DNA from: an uncultured Bacteroidota bacterium
Lineage (GTDB): Bacteria > Bacteroidota > Bacteroidia > Bacteroidales > 4484-276
Direction: 5' to 3'
DNA: 41,013 nucleotides
NCBI GenBank assembly: GCA_903944895.1
Contig: CAJATL010000149.1
Location: 1 to 41,013, forward strand
Numbering within the stretch: position 1 is the stretch's first letter; each line of letters starts with the position of its first letter. The notes below the pieces were generated by a model. That model made no database searches. It was not told the origin of the DNA and was given only the letters and a program-made list of their open reading frames with translations. Both the position numbers and the translations under genes were made by a program. Positions 40,207-41,013 of this stretch are shown here, one piece after another.

Positions 40207-40854
40207 TTATTTTATTTCTACATGTTTGAACCCTCCATCATAGACAATGATTTTTACATTTTCAGTTGGATTAAAGTAGTTTGATTTATCCATATAAAAA
40301 ATCATTACACCTTTATAGTTGTAAGTCCATATCAGTCCTCGATCTTTATCAATATCATTTGGATAATATTCAGACAAATAAAATAGTCTTGATGTATTTG
40401 ATTTCAAGTCAAAATATCCAATTATATCAGGAGGGCTCCAAGCTTCTGGTTCTTTATTGTAAATAACAGAAGTAAACCAAATTTTGTCATTCCAAAAGCC
40501 TTTTTCCCAAACAAAATCTAACTTGAATTCTGTTTTTTGGGATTCTATTTGATTTAATATAACTTGATCGTCTCTCCATGGGTTTTTAACTTCCTGAAGT
40601 ATTATCTTATCTCGGTCTTTATTATGTTCGATGAAAAATTCACCACCTGTCCAATTATTTGATTCTATAGAAAATTTACTTTCTGATCTACTTAATGTTG
40701 GACTATAACGATTTGCTTTCCAAAAAAGATAAACACTCAACGTGTCACCATTAATAACAATATATTTTGTTGAATCAATTGAGGGTTGCTTGTCTGGATC
40801 AGCAATTACAGCTATTTGCAGTAATAAAATTGCTATTATTAGAAATTGTCTCAT
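40207..40854 (-). CDS. Secreted protein of unknown function in an integron-like cassette
   Basis: A 215-residue protein with a signal peptide (RQFLIIAILLLQIAVIA). No family recognised. It is rich in Asn, Lys, Ile, Trp and Tyr. The gene is more AT-rich than its neighbours, a sign of different origin. It lies between two attC-like sites: its ATG is 18 bp after the core end GTTAGGC of the upstream site (on the minus strand) and its stop 5 bp before the GCCTAAC of the downstream site, the compact layout of an integron gene cassette. No promoter is visible within it. Confidence 0.75.
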   Translation of the reverse strand: MRQFLIIAILLLQIAVIADPDKQPSIDSTKYIVINGDTLSVYLFWKANRYSPTLSRSESKFSIESNNWTGGEFFIEHNKDRDKIILQEVKNPWRDDQVILNQIESQKTEFKLDFVWEKGFWNDKIWFTSVIYNKEPEAWSPPDIIGYFDLKSNTSRLFYLSEYYPNDIDKDRGLIWTYNYKGVMIFYMDKSNYFNPTENVKIIVYDGGFKHVEIK

Positions 40855-40872
40855 TTTATCTAAATAAATTAT

Positions 40873-41002
40873 GCCTAACGTTTAGCGTTTTATCCAACGT
40901 CCCCCCAAACCGGGGGTTCAAAGATAGAAAAAGAAGTTTGAGATCAGAAAATAATTTTGGAAAGAAAAATTAGGGGGGATGGTGGATAAAACGAAGTTGG
41001 AC
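40873..41002. repeat. attC-like imperfect inverted repeat (site A)
   Basis: 130 bp. The left end is GCCTAAC (40873-40879), the right end GTTGGAC (40996-41002), matching RYYYAAC and GTTRRRY at both ends. The inner arms CGTTTTATCCAACGTCCCCC (40886-40905) and GGGGGATGGTGGATAAAACG (40973-40992) are complementary except at two positions. The arm-to-end spacers differ (about 6 nt on one side, 3 nt on the other), as expected for the asymmetry of attC. Loop of about 70 nt. Confidence 0.7.
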
Positions 41003-41013
41003 TGAGCCGCTTG

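Overview
The window looks like a piece of a Bacteroidota chromosome, most like an uncultured Bacteroidales relative. The reasons are a type IX secretion C-terminal sorting domain, promoters of the Bacteroidetes type (a -33 TTG and a -7 TAnnTTTG), absence of clear Shine-Dalgarno sequences, a Tgt that lacks the zinc cysteines, a DsbD with nDsbD-type domains, and a single-chain class II glycyl-tRNA synthetase. No phage, rRNA operon, transposase or CRISPR array is visible. Most of the window is housekeeping DNA; accessory material is concentrated at about 20.2-21.1 kb, 31.4-32.1 kb and 38.4-41.0 kb.

Layout. 1-2331: the C-terminal part of a large secreted protein with BNR/sortilin-type repeats. 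2449-2589: a 141-bp palindromic element. 2667-5036 (-): pbpC, divergent from an OmpA-like protein and a secreted protein of unknown function. 7103-7176: tRNA-Ala. 7260-9320: zinc-ribbon protein and glyS, convergent with the prs-rplY-pth operon (9416-11658, -). 11805-11891: tRNA-Leu, followed by about 0.8 kb without genes that holds LytTR-like direct repeats and an orphan minus-strand terminator. 12687-16788: tilS and dsbD. 16871-18986 (-): an unknown protein and an M20 dipeptidase. 19115-20125: gap. 20217-23081 (-): an operon of TlpA-like lipoprotein, LpxH, DUF6922 protein and AbiEii-type nucleotidyltransferase. 23221-27919: EEP-family protein, DUF2905 protein and two convergent GT39-type membrane proteins.

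27970-31361 (-) is a selenium cassette: a cysteine desulfurase-SelD fusion followed by MnmH, which together could take sulfur-bound or free selenium to 2-selenouridine in tRNA. Then come a HigBA toxin-antitoxin pair, a PatB-type C-S lyase, a GT2 glycosyltransferase, a second 141-bp palindromic element, tgt plus an LptF/LptG permease, and tatC.

The right end (38.4-41.0 kb) is the most unusual part. A DUF4231 (SLATT-like) membrane protein lies between tatC and a decayed copy of the tatC 5' end. Farther right are a VOC-family protein and a small secreted protein of unknown function. The latter is bounded on both sides by 130-160 bp imperfect inverted repeats that carry RYYYAAC/GTTRRRY ends in the arrangement of integron attC sites, with the gene oriented as in a gene cassette. 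This is the best candidate for something undescribed here. Other points of interest are the covarying stems of the two 141-bp elements and a pair of palindromic operator-like sites upstream of the TlpA-LpxH-AbiEii operon.
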